From positions 33,062 to 51,479 of the forward strand of contig PLSZ01000110.1 of the NCBI GenBank assembly GCA_003164305.1: a DNA stretch of 18,418 bases, in the 5' to 3' direction. The position numbers and the translations under genes are program-made. This document shows, in pieces, positions 1 through 6,880 of the stretch. Source of the DNA: Acetobacteraceae bacterium (GTDB taxonomy: Bacteria > Pseudomonadota > Alphaproteobacteria > Acetobacterales > Acetobacteraceae). Within the stretch, counting starts at the first letter, position 1. Each line of letters opens with the position of its first letter. Below the pieces are notes generated by a model. The model saw only the letters and a list, made by a program, of their open reading frames with translations, had not been told where the DNA came from and ran no database searches.

Positions 1-379
1 GTTTCTTCTCGGAAAGATTGGGTGAAACCCAATGTGTACGGTACAGTCGCTCGATCGTCGCGTCCCCACTCCGGCTGAAACGCAGCGTCTCTCGGCGCGG
101 TCTTCGCGCGACGTAGCCCGTTTCGCTGGCGTTCAATCCCTTTTTCGTCGCCCACGAGCGGAAAAGGCGCATGGCTTCCGAGATGCGGGGTAGGTTGGTC
201 TGGACGACGCGTTCAAGGTAGTCCACCTGCCCGCGCCGCCAACGCTCCACCGCTCCAAGGTCGAGCCAGCCGATCCCGACCAGCACATCGATGGGACTGA
301 CATAGTCCCGCGCGGCGAGTGTCGCCTCCGCGGCTTTCTCGACACGATCGCGGAGCGGGGTTCGTGGTTTTTTGCTCAT
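1..379 (-). CDS. Hypothetical protein, C-terminally cut by the window edge
   Basis: An open frame runs from an ATG at 377-379 to base 1 with no stop, giving 126 visible residues that begin MSKKPRTPLRDRVEKAAEAT. Seen directly: a soluble, basic protein with no membrane segment or signal peptide; predicted helical N-terminal half; the segments DYVSPIDVLVGIGWLDLGAV (about residues 23-42) and VERWRRGQVDYLERVVQ (about 42-58); and a more basic C-terminal part containing FSRSGDATIERLYRTHWVSP. The mixed composition and natural codon use contrast with the Arg/Ser/Pro-rich translations of the other frames here, so this is the real frame. I do not recognise a characterised family. There is no strong Shine-Dalgarno before the ATG, so the start could be shifted. 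No function is assigned. The nearest gene upstream on the same strand ends at 592. Confidence 0.72.
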   Translation of the reverse strand, partial: MSKKPRTPLRDRVEKAAEATLAARDYVSPIDVLVGIGWLDLGAVERWRRGQVDYLERVVQTNLPRISEAMRLFRSWATKKGLNASETGYVARRPRRETLRFSRSGDATIERLYRTHWVSPNLSEKK

Positions 380-591
380 CGCCGTCAGGTCCGGTCAATG
401 GTCGCTATCCCGGTGACATTGCGACAATTCGCGGCACCAGCCAAGAGTAACGTCGTGATGCTCGACACCGTCGTCGATGCCGCCCGGGGCCGACCGCGGC
501 GACCCACGCGCGCGGACCGTTCCGGGTCACGATCGCGACGGCAAGATCGATCTCAGTCCGTTGGGCGCGATAATCCGCGAACCTGGCTGCC

Positions 592-1128
592 TCAGTCCCG
601 TGTTTCAGTGGTCGCGCTCCGGTCGTCCCGGTGGCTCGGCTGGCGGCGCGTTGGCCCGCCGCCCCGTCCCCCGCCCATCTTCGACATCGCCTGTCGCAGT
701 TCCTCGGGCGTCACATCACGAACATGCGTGGCGACCGACCAACGATGGCCAAACGGGTCTTCCAGTTGACCATAACGATCGCCCCAGAACATGTCGGCTA
801 TGGGCATCGTGATCTTCGCCCCAGCGGCCACGGCGCGCGATGCGAAAGCATCCACATCCTCGACCTGAAGATGAATCGTCACGGATGCCCCTCCCCGCGC
901 CTTGGGCCCGAGCGAGCCGTAATCCGGAAACTCATCGGCCAGCATGACCCGGGAATCGCCGATCTGAAGGCAACCATGCATCAGTTTGCCATTCGGTCCG
1001 GGCAACCGCATCAGTTCCACGGCGCCAAACGCCTTCTTGTAGAACTCGATCGCGTCAGCGGCGCCGGCGCAAACCAGATGCGGAGTCACGGTATGCATTC
1101 CGTCCGGAATTTTTTTCACGGTGCTCAT
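592..1128 (-). CDS. VOC-family (PhnB/glyoxalase-like) protein
   Basis: A 178-residue cytoplasmic protein of the vicinal oxygen chelate superfamily, PhnB-like branch. The N-terminus reads IPDGMHTVTPHLVCAGAADA (residues 7-26), followed by IEFYKKAFGA (27-36), then LMRLPGPNGKLMHGCLQIGD (39-58) and VMLADEF (61-67). The second half has the usual WGDRYGQLEDPFGHRWSVATH (115-135). Members of this branch are often annotated as glyoxalase or bleomycin-resistance proteins, but most have no proven substrate. Its ATG overlaps the TGA of the upstream tetR-like gene (ATGA, 1125-1128), which implies translational coupling and shared control. Odd point: the fold normally ends near residue 151 (ELRQAMSKM), yet this protein continues with a 27-residue Gly/Arg/Ser-rich tail that looks disordered. 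Fold is confident; biochemical role is unknown. Confidence 0.9.
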   Translation of the reverse strand: MSTVKKIPDGMHTVTPHLVCAGAADAIEFYKKAFGAVELMRLPGPNGKLMHGCLQIGDSRVMLADEFPDYGSLGPKARGGASVTIHLQVEDVDAFASRAVAAGAKITMPIADMFWGDRYGQLEDPFGHRWSVATHVRDVTPEELRQAMSKMGGGRGGGPTRRQPSHRDDRSATTETRD

Positions 1129-1754
1129 GATCCTGTCTCCTTCCGATTATCCGGTCGGCCCAGCAGCGTTTCCAAATAGCGCCGCAGATGACCAAGGCTC
1201 TCGACGGCCACGGCTGGATCTTGTTTTGCCTTGGTGAAGATAAACGCGCCTTGCAGGACGGATTGCATGAAATATCCAACACTCTCCGCGCTCCAGGACG
1301 CATCGGGCGCGTAAAGCCGTTTCGCCGCCTCGATGTCGCGCGTCAGTTCGGCCACGTGTTCGGACATCCCCTGCTCGCACGCGGCGCGCAGGTCCGGATG
1401 GGTCACGTGGATCTCCTGCACCATCGTGCCCAGGAGGCAGGTGAACTGAACGATGTCCCGCGTGAGCAAGGACGCCCGGAAGCCCAGGTAGCCGAACACA
1501 CGATCCCTTGGATCGGGGTTCGCGCTGTACGGCGCGGCGCCGAACATGGCAGCGGCCGTCTCATTGAATCGCGCGATCGCCGCGAGCCCAAGCTGATCCT
1601 TGCTGGGAAAGTGATGGAAGAAACTACCCTTCGTGACGCCAGCGGCGGCGCAGATATCGTCCACCGTGGTCGCCGCGTAACCCTGAGCGCGGATCACGTC
1701 CCGGGCCGCCTCAAGGAGCCTCGTGCGTGTCGCGATGCTGCGTGGTGTGGCCAT
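1125..1754 (-). CDS. TetR/AcrR-family transcriptional regulator
   Basis: A 209-residue one-component repressor. The N-terminal helix-turn-helix occupies about residues 4-52: TRTRLLEAARDVIRAQGYAA, then TTVDDICAAAGVTKGSFFHH, then FPSKDQLGLAA, all typical of TetR_N. The C-terminal part is a helical ligand and dimerisation domain of normal length. I chose the ATG at 1754. A longer reading from a TTG at 1772 adds six residues but would start inside the putative operator (1766-1783). A sigma70-like promoter (1787-1815) and an inverted repeat sit directly upstream, so autoregulation is likely. The stop overlaps the ATG of the VOC gene, making a two-gene operon, and the VOC protein is its most probable target. 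The inducer is not predictable; electrophiles or aldehydes would fit the VOC partner, but that is inference. Confidence 0.93.
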   Translation of the reverse strand: MATPRSIATRTRLLEAARDVIRAQGYAATTVDDICAAAGVTKGSFFHHFPSKDQLGLAAIARFNETAAAMFGAAPYSANPDPRDRVFGYLGFRASLLTRDIVQFTCLLGTMVQEIHVTHPDLRAACEQGMSEHVAELTRDIEAAKRLYAPDASWSAESVGYFMQSVLQGAFIFTKAKQDPAVAVESLGHLRRYLETLLGRPDNRKETGS

Positions 1755-1765
1755 GCGTCCGATCA

Positions 1766-1783
1766 ATACCAACCAGTTGGTAT
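1766..1783. promoter_or_regulatory. Probable TetR operator (autoregulatory)
   Basis: Near-perfect dyad: ATACCAAC, two central bases, GTTGGTAT (8-bp arms, no mismatch). It lies 12-29 bases upstream of the preferred tetR ATG and just downstream of the predicted -10 element, where a bound dimer would block initiation. TetR-family operators are commonly 15-20 bp palindromes in this position. It is nested within an outer 9-bp inverted repeat, GCGTCCGAT (1755-1763) and ATCGGACGC (1792-1800). Confidence 0.72.
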
Positions 1784-1786
1784 GAA

Positions 1787-1815
1787 TTTTTATCGGACGC
1801 CGGTGCCAACGTCAA
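1787..1815 (-). promoter_or_regulatory. Sigma70-like promoter of the tetR-VOC operon
   Basis: On the minus strand: -35 TTGACG (1815-1810), a 17-bp spacer, and -10 TAAAAA (1792-1787). These match the consensus at 5/6 and 4/6 positions. The expected transcription start, near 1780, falls inside the operator palindrome. The promoter also separates this operon from the ThDP enzyme gene that ends upstream at 1839. Confidence 0.6.
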
Positions 1816-1838
1816 TCGCGATCGCGCGCTTCCCGCTC

Positions 1839-3524
1839 CTACACCAACGCCGGTCCGCGCTCATAGCGCCGCCAGGCGCTCATCTGGATCGCCGACGTCA
1901 GGCAATGCACCACCACCGGCTTCGTCTTCACCGCGAACGCGCGCGCGATTCCATCGGCGATGTCCGATTCTTCGCGGATGGTGATGCCCTCGGCGCCGAA
2001 CGCGCGGCCCCACGCGGCGAAATCCGGGTTGGTCAGTTTCATCGCCTCCATGAATTTCCGTTCCGGGTAGCGCACATAGCTGTGCATCCCGATCGTGCCA
2101 TACATGGAATTGTCCGAAATAATAACGATCGGACAGCCGCCGTATTGCAACGCGGTGGCCAGTTCGTTGCCCATCATCAACGCCCCGCCGTCGCCCATGA
2201 ACGCTACCACCTGGCGGCCTGGCCGCCGCAAGGTCGCCGCGACGGCCATCGGCATCCCGGAGCCCATCGCGCCCACGATCGACGACAAAAACTCCTGACC
2301 TGGCTTAAACCCGATGTAACGATGAATGTACGAACCGAAATTGCCGGCGTCCGAGGTCACCACTGCGTCGTCCGCCAGGTGCTTATCGACCTCGCAAACG
2401 ACCGCGGCGAAGTTAATGCCGTCGGTGGTCGGTTCCCACTTCTTGTCCAGCAGCGTCAGCCAGATCCGGTGCAGACCGGCGACCCAGTCGGCGCGTTTCG
2501 CGGCATCCTTCGGCGCGCCTTTCAGCAGCAATCCCTTGATCACCTCGTGCGGATCGGCCGGGATCCCCAGATCGACCCGCCAGACCCGGCCGATTTCGTT
2601 GGCGTCCGGCCAGACATGCACCAGCGGCAGTTGCGGCTGGGGTGCCGCGGGGAACGTGTAGGACTGGCTGACGCTATCGGTCAGCCGCTCACCAAGCGAA
2701 ACGATCAGATCGGCCTTCTTCATTTCGGAAAGCAGCGCCGGCGGCACGCGGATGCCCATGTAGCCGCCGTAATTCGGATGCCGCGCGTCGAACAGTTGCG
2801 GCCGCCGGTGCGTGGGACAGATCGGCAGCACCCAGTCCTCGGCCAGCTTCCGAAGATCCCCGAAGGCCTGCTTGTCGTGCAGCGTGTCCGACAGCAGCGC
2901 GCCGCCCACCAGCACCAGCGGCCGCTCGGCCCGCGCCAGCATCTCGCCGAGTTGGTCCAGGTCCTGAGGACGCGCGCCCGGCACCACCCGCGGCCGCGCC
3001 TGGTTGAGTTCCGCGTCGGTTTCCTCGTCGAAGATGTCCTCGGGAAGGATCACCGCGACCGGACCCGGCGTGCCGGATTCCGCCAGATGAAAAGCGCGGG
3101 CGATGGCTTCCGAGGCCTGCTCGGGCTCGTTCACCTCGATCACGCATTTGGTGATGTCGGACAGCAATTTGGAATAGTTCTGCTCCTGCAACGCCTGGCG
3201 GCCGAAGTCCTTGCGCTCGACCTGGCCGACCAGCATCACCAACGGCGTCGCGTCATGGAACGCCGAGTGCAGCGACACCATCGCGTTGGACAGGCCGGGC
3301 CCGCGCGAGACGATGCAAACGCCGGCCCTCGCCCGCAGCCGCCCATCGGCAACCGCCATGAATCCCGCGCCCCCCTCATGCCGGCAGACGATCATGCGGA
3401 TCGAGTTGCGCTCGGTCAGAACGGAGGTCAGGCCGACATAGCTTTCACCCGGCACGCAGAAGATCTGGTCCACGCCATGGGCTTCCAGACTGTCGGCCAA
3501 CAGGCGCGCGACGGTGGTGGTCAT
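1839..3524 (-). CDS. Acetolactate synthase-like ThDP-dependent enzyme
   Basis: A 561-residue cytoplasmic enzyme with the three-domain ThDP architecture. The N-terminal pyrimidine-binding domain (about 1-170) starts TVARLLADSLEAHGVDQIF and carries the catalytic glutamate E50 in RHEGGAGFMA. A central domain (about 190-330) contains RPLVLVGGALLSD. The C-terminal pyrophosphate-binding domain (about 380-540) has the GDG...N signature (G444-D445-G446 ... N472). The family condenses 2-ketoacids or decarboxylates them; acetolactate synthase is the closest named relative. No IlvN-type regulatory subunit is adjacent, and the C-terminus (RRYERGPALV) is not one I associate with biosynthetic IlvB, so a catabolic or related 2-ketoacid lyase is equally possible. 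Start at 3524: GGAAGGA lies about 10 bases upstream. A longer frame to 3647 adds 41 residues unlike the family and overlaps the divergent gene at 3605. Confidence 0.85.
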   Translation of the reverse strand: MTTTVARLLADSLEAHGVDQIFCVPGESYVGLTSVLTERNSIRMIVCRHEGGAGFMAVADGRLRARAGVCIVSRGPGLSNAMVSLHSAFHDATPLVMLVGQVERKDFGRQALQEQNYSKLLSDITKCVIEVNEPEQASEAIARAFHLAESGTPGPVAVILPEDIFDEETDAELNQARPRVVPGARPQDLDQLGEMLARAERPLVLVGGALLSDTLHDKQAFGDLRKLAEDWVLPICPTHRRPQLFDARHPNYGGYMGIRVPPALLSEMKKADLIVSLGERLTDSVSQSYTFPAAPQPQLPLVHVWPDANEIGRVWRVDLGIPADPHEVIKGLLLKGAPKDAAKRADWVAGLHRIWLTLLDKKWEPTTDGINFAAVVCEVDKHLADDAVVTSDAGNFGSYIHRYIGFKPGQEFLSSIVGAMGSGMPMAVAATLRRPGRQVVAFMGDGGALMMGNELATALQYGGCPIVIISDNSMYGTIGMHSYVRYPERKFMEAMKLTNPDFAAWGRAFGAEGITIREESDIADGIARAFAVKTKPVVVHCLTSAIQMSAWRRYERGPALV

Positions 3525-3604
3525 GCGAACGATTCCTTCCCGCGGTTCTTTTGAGAGGATAAGGCGTGTAGGGAACGGTGACCAGAGACGCGAGAGGACT
3601 GAGC

Positions 3605-4183
3605 ATGCTGCGGAATCTCTACCACCGGGTGTTGGCGCTGGCGGCATCGCCGGCGGCGCCGTGGTGGCTCGCGGGGATCGCGTTCGCGGAAGCGAGTTTC
3701 TTTCCGATCCCGCCGGACGTGTTGCTGATCCCGATGGCGCTGGCGCGGCCTCGCCGGGCGTGGACGTTCGCGCTGATCTGCACGATCGGCAGCGTGTGCG
3801 GCGGCGCGTTGGGGTATTTCATCGGCTACGCGGTGTTCGATCAACTGGCGAAGCCGGTGCTGGCGCTTTACGGTTACGGCGAAAAATTCGCGGCGTTTCA
3901 GGCACTGTACGCGCAGTGGGGGCTGTGGGTCATTCTGATCAAAGGCATGACGCCAATTCCTTACAAGATCGTGACGATTGCCTCGGGCGCGGCGGGGTTC
4001 AATTTCTGGGTGTTCATGATGGCGAGCACGATCACCCGCGGCGCACGTTTCTTCATCGTCGCGACGCTGCTGCATTTCTGGGGCGACGCGGTGAAAGATT
4101 TCATCGAGCGCCGGCTGACCCTGGTCACCACCGGCGTCGCGGTGGGGATTGTCGGAGGCTTCGTGGCGTTACGGTTTTTGTGA
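3605..4183 (+). CDS. YqaA/DedA-family (VTT-fold) membrane protein
   Basis: A 192-residue inner-membrane protein of the SNARE-associated/DedA-like group, YqaA type. Visible features: a first hydrophobic segment after MLRNLYHRVLALAASPAAPW, then FAEASFFPIPPDVLLIPMAL (the E and the PIPPD motif characteristic of the family), ALICTIGSVCGGALGYFIGY as a second membrane segment, IKGMTPIPYKIVTIASGAAG (the conserved re-entrant G-TPIP region), and two further hydrophobic stretches ending at LRFL. DedA relatives are implicated in lipid flipping and membrane homeostasis; the exact role of YqaA members is not settled. I chose ATG 3605 because GAGAGGA lies about 6 bases upstream; a GTG at 3578 is in frame but has no such support. 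It is divergent from the ThDP enzyme, with 80 bp between the two starts. Confidence 0.88.
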   Translation: MLRNLYHRVLALAASPAAPWWLAGIAFAEASFFPIPPDVLLIPMALARPRRAWTFALICTIGSVCGGALGYFIGYAVFDQLAKPVLALYGYGEKFAAFQALYAQWGLWVILIKGMTPIPYKIVTIASGAAGFNFWVFMMASTITRGARFFIVATLLHFWGDAVKDFIERRLTLVTTGVAVGIVGGFVALRFL

Positions 4184-4210
4184 ACGCACCATCCGGGAGG
4201 GAGGCGTGGT

Positions 4211-5074
4211 CTACAGCGGCACCTCCAGCCCATCCCGCGCCATCACGATGGGTCCGCTGTAGTCGCGCGCCACTTCCTCCGCCAACAGCTCCAGAATGGG
4301 GCCGGCCTGCCCAGGACGGTGATGCGTCAGGATCAGGGTTTTCACGTCGCAGGCGGCGGCGATTTTCCCCACCGTGTCGCCGCACGCGAGTGTATACCGC
4401 GCCAGTTCGCGCATCGGCTCGGTGGTGAGTTGCGAGGACGCGGCATAGCAACACATCGCCAGCACGTCGGCGCCCCGTGCCAGCTTGCGCAAGCCTGGAC
4501 AATCGACGGTATCGCCGCTGAAGACGAAGATCTTGCCGGCAACCTCGAAACGCCAGCCATAGCAAACCCAGCGTCGCAGGAAGCTCGCCGGCAGGCCGGC
4601 GAGGCCGTTGCCATGCGACACTTCCTGGGCCGTGGCCCGCCATCCCTTGCCCTCGATGACGGCATCCACGCCGATGTCGCGCGCATCCACCGGCGCCCAG
4701 CCGCCATGCGCGGGTTCACCCAGGGCGCGCCAGATGTGGTCCTTGTCGTACACCTGGGTCAGCAGCGCGTTCACCAGCCGCGCGGTGTCGGGGGGCCCTT
4801 CGACCAACAGCCTCTCCTTGCGGCCCTCCAACCAGGTCGTCAGCATCACGTCGTACAGATCACCGATGTGATCGAAATGGTGATGCGTCAGCACCAACCG
4901 GGTCAGTCTGGAAAAATCCGCGCCGGCGTCCGCGAGACCATGGATCGCACCGCGCCCGCAATCGATCAGCACCTCCTCTTCGCCGGTGCGCAGCAGGATC
5001 GCGGTCGAACGGCGGGTCGGATCGCGCCGCGGTCCGCCGGTACCGAGCAAGGTGACACCGGGCCGCTTACTCAA
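4211..5074 (-). CDS. RNase Z-like MBL-fold metallo-hydrolase
   Basis: A 287-residue member of the metallo-beta-lactamase fold, close to the ElaC/RNase Z-like group. It opens VTLLGTGGPRRDP, followed by an Arg/Ser substrate loop and LIDCGRGA. The metal motif HxHxDH is at H64, H66, D68, H69 (THHHFDHIGD). A further metal-ligand aspartate is in FSGDTVDC and a late histidine in LILTHHRPG. Proteins of this size and type act on phosphodiesters or other esters; tRNA 3' processing is possible but not shown. It starts with TTG (5074): GGAGA lies about 8 bases upstream and no in-frame ATG or GTG is available nearby. It is convergent with the yqaA-like gene (27-bp gap, no clear terminator), and its start is 87 bp beyond the end of pdxJ on the same strand. 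Confidence 0.87.
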   Translation of the reverse strand: MSKRPGVTLLGTGGPRRDPTRRSTAILLRTGEEEVLIDCGRGAIHGLADAGADFSRLTRLVLTHHHFDHIGDLYDVMLTTWLEGRKERLLVEGPPDTARLVNALLTQVYDKDHIWRALGEPAHGGWAPVDARDIGVDAVIEGKGWRATAQEVSHGNGLAGLPASFLRRWVCYGWRFEVAGKIFVFSGDTVDCPGLRKLARGADVLAMCCYAASSQLTTEPMRELARYTLACGDTVGKIAAACDVKTLILTHHRPGQAGPILELLAEEVARDYSGPIVMARDGLEVPL

Positions 5075-5161
5075 CCGACATTCTCCATGTGCTCTGACCC
5101 TCCGAGAGTAAGATTACGGCCGGTCCGCGTTCCGGTAATGACCGGCGGCGAAGATCGGCCG

Positions 5162-5902
5162 TCAGCCTGGTCGCAACGCCGCTGCGTACGCCGCCACGGT
5201 CGGTCCAAACCCCATCTCCAGCGCATCCGCGGTCAGTTCATGGCCGATCGACGCCTCGGCAAGAAACGGCACCGCCTCCATCAGCGGCGGGATGTTGTGT
5301 AAATTCAGGTCGTGCCCGGCGTTCACCACCAGACCCGCGTCGGCGGCCGCCTTCGCCGCCTCGCCGATCGCGCGCAATACCGCGGCATGGGTGCCATCAC
5401 GAAACGCGGCGGCGTAAGTGCCAGTGTAGATTTCCACCCCGTCCGCGCCCGACCGCCGCACCCGCGGCACCACCGTCCGGTCCGGATCGATGAACAGGAT
5501 CACCCGTGCCCCCAACGCCTTGATCGCGGCGATCGCCGGGTGCGCGAGGTTCGCCTGCGCGTTGTCCAGATGCCACCCCTCCTCCGACGTGAACGCGTCC
5601 GGCGCGTCGGGAACCAGGGTGCATTGCTCCGGCCGGACATCTCGAAGAATCGCCATCAGGCGCTCCTCCGGATAACCCTCGATGTTGAACTCCTTCGCCG
5701 GCCGGTCCGCGCGCATCAGTTCGGCGATCAGCGTGACGTCTGAGCGGCGGATGTGCCGTTCGTCCGGGCGGGGATGCACGGTCAGCCCTTCCGCGCCGGA
5801 CTCCAGCGCGAGACGGGCGAAACGGGCGATGTCGGGCACCCCGGTGCGGCGCGAATTGCGCAGCAGGGCGATCTTGTTGAGGTTGACGCTGAGACGGGCC
5901 AT
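5162..5902 (-). CDS. pdxJ: Pyridoxine 5'-phosphate synthase
   Basis: A 246-residue TIM-barrel enzyme. It condenses 3-amino-2-oxopropyl phosphate with 1-deoxy-D-xylulose 5-phosphate to give pyridoxine 5'-phosphate, the last ring-forming step of the DXP-dependent vitamin B6 pathway. The signature N-terminus LSVNLNKIALLRNSR is present. Active-site residues visible by family alignment are H43 and H50 (TVHPRPDERHIRRSD), E75 (FNIEGYPEER) and the histidine of VNAGHDLNLHN near the C-terminus. The length matches the family. I chose ATG 5902; the frame stays open to 6073, but the added 57 residues are not family-like. There is no strong Shine-Dalgarno. No acpS or recO lies beside it, so it stands apart from the gene order common in gammaproteobacteria. 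It is divergent from the PIN-domain locus. Confidence 0.96.
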   Translation of the reverse strand: MARLSVNLNKIALLRNSRRTGVPDIARFARLALESGAEGLTVHPRPDERHIRRSDVTLIAELMRADRPAKEFNIEGYPEERLMAILRDVRPEQCTLVPDAPDAFTSEEGWHLDNAQANLAHPAIAAIKALGARVILFIDPDRTVVPRVRRSGADGVEIYTGTYAAAFRDGTHAAVLRAIGEAAKAAADAGLVVNAGHDLNLHNIPPLMEAVPFLAEASIGHELTADALEMGFGPTVAAYAAALRPG

Positions 5903-5947
5903 GCGGGGACGATAGCGGATTGGAGGCCGGGGAGACAGGACCAGATA

Positions 5948-6091
5948 TTGGTTGGCCTGCGTCGCTTTCATTCCCTGTTGAGCCAGGAGGCCGCCGCCCG
6001 TTTGAGGACGCGGACGCCACCACAAACCACCGACAGCACCGATCTGATCCGCCGCGACCGCGACCGGAATCACGCCGGCGCGGAGACGTAA
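5948..6091 (+). other. Possible remnant or tiny antitoxin ORF upstream of the PIN gene
   Basis: A frame ending in TAA at 6089-6091 encodes a short charged peptide whose C-terminus reads TTDSTDLIRRDRDRNHAGAE. Possible starts are TTG 5948 (AGGA 7 bases upstream; 47 residues) or TTG 6002 (AGGAGG 11 bases upstream; 29 residues). Position and character fit the tail of an antitoxin translated just ahead of a VapC toxin: the stop overlaps the point where the PIN frame should begin. There is no ATG and no recognisable DNA-binding domain, so this could be a decayed antitoxin, a minimal one, or coincidence. Confidence 0.3.
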
Positions 6092-6513
6092 GGCAAGCCG
6101 TCGTCGATGCCTCCGTCGCCGCGAAATGGGTCATCGAGGAGCAGCACAGCGCCAGGGCGGCTATCCTCCTGGAATTCGACGCCCGGCACGCCCCGGATCA
6201 TTGGCTGGCTGAAACAGTCAACGCAGTGTGGTCGAAGGTCCTGCATGGCGATCTGACCGCCGCCGACGCCACGGAACGGATGACTGTCCTGCTGCGCGCG
6301 CCGATCATCGGCACTCCGATCGCGGATCTGATGACCCGAGGCTTCGCGATTTCGTTCGCCCAGGGGATAACAATCTACGATTCGCTGTATGTCGCGCTCG
6401 CCGAGAAGCTCGATATCCCCATGGTGACGGCGGACGAGAGATTGATCCGCCGGATGTCGGCGGACGCCAATTTGGCGAGACGGATGATCTGGGTGGGCAG
6501 CCTCACCGCCTGA
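6088..6513 (+). pseudogene. VapC-like PIN-domain ribonuclease lacking a normal start codon
   Basis: The frame from about 6088 to the TGA at 6511-6513 encodes a complete PIN domain of about 141 residues, the usual VapC size. All four conserved acidic residues are visible: D in AVVDASVAAKW, E in WLAETVNAVW, D in ITIYDSLYVALAE and D in PMVTADERLI. VapC toxins are Mg2+-dependent endoribonucleases, often tRNA- or rRNA-specific. Where the start is expected, the codon is GTA (6088-6090), inside the sequence GTAA that also supplies the stop of the small upstream frame. The only in-frame start before the domain is TTG 5920, which would add 56 residues of Arg/Pro-rich, non-domain sequence. The coding part is otherwise intact, so this is either a recent loss-of-start lesion or a gene using an unusual start. 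I classify it as a probable pseudogene with an intact body. Confidence 0.6.
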
Positions 6514-6531
6514 TCGGTCTGGCCGGCCGCC

Positions 6532-6560
6532 TTGCCGCGTCAGTCCTGGGCTGGTAAACG
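6532..6560 (+). promoter_or_regulatory. Putative promoter of tRNA-Pro
   Basis: TTGCCG (6532-6537), a 17-bp spacer, and TAAACG (6555-6560), ending 11 bases before the mature tRNA 5' end. The -35 match is fair and the -10 match is weak; position is the main argument. Confidence 0.35.
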
Positions 6561-6571
6561 GCTCCCACGGT

Positions 6572-6648
6572 CGGAGCGTAGCGCAGTCTGGTAGCGCATC
6601 AGTCTGGGGGACTGGGGGTCGTGGGTTCGAATCCCGCCGCTCCGACCA
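6572..6648 (+). tRNA. tRNA-Pro (anticodon GGG)
   Basis: A 77-nt cloverleaf with encoded CCA. The acceptor stem pairs CGGAGCG (6572-6578) with CGCTCCG (6638-6644), followed by discriminator A and CCA. The D stem is GCGC/GCGC. The anticodon arm pairs TCAGT with ACTGG around the loop CTGGGGG, giving anticodon GGG, which reads CCC. The T arm has GTGGG-TTCGAAT-CCCGC. The CGGAGCG start resembles other bacterial proline tRNAs. It stands alone; no other tRNA lies nearby. Confidence 0.96.
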
Positions 6649-6880
6649 ATTCAATCGGCGCCTGCCGTTGGTCCGCCGCACCCCAGCGAACAACCCGCGC
6701 GACGGCGCCCCCGGCTCGGTCTACTACCAACCGACGGCAACCTCGGCCCCTCACTGACAGCGCGCTCAACGCTCATTGATTGACGCCACACCACCGGTCT
6801 GCGACAGGGCGAACAACAAACGCACAACAATCAGGTCGAGCCAGGACCATCCTCACCCTGTCCCTCGGAGGACCGCCACC

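Noticed and set aside
380..591. Possible small gene between the edge gene and the VOC gene
   Set aside because: Open frames here translate to Arg/Ser/Pro-rich sequence with no start signal or domain; treated as intergenic.
1188..3554. A 788-codon open frame on the plus strand opposite the TetR and ThDP genes
   Set aside because: It is antisense to two well-supported genes; the translation is His/Arg/Gly/Gln-rich with no domain. Long antisense frames are expected in GC-rich DNA with biased third positions.
4319..5302. A 327-codon plus-strand frame opposite the MBL-fold hydrolase
   Set aside because: Antisense to a gene with an intact HxHxDH motif; no domain and no ribosome binding site.
6070..6693. 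A minus-strand frame crossing the tRNA, containing SERRDSNPRPPVPQTDALPD
   Set aside because: This is a well-known spurious translation of the reverse strand of a proline-type tRNA; it also overlaps the PIN gene antisense.
6649..6880. Integration site or genomic island boundary at the 3' end of tRNA-Pro
   Set aside because: No integrase gene follows, and I could not see a second copy of the tRNA 3' end elsewhere in the window. It remains only a possibility beyond the window.
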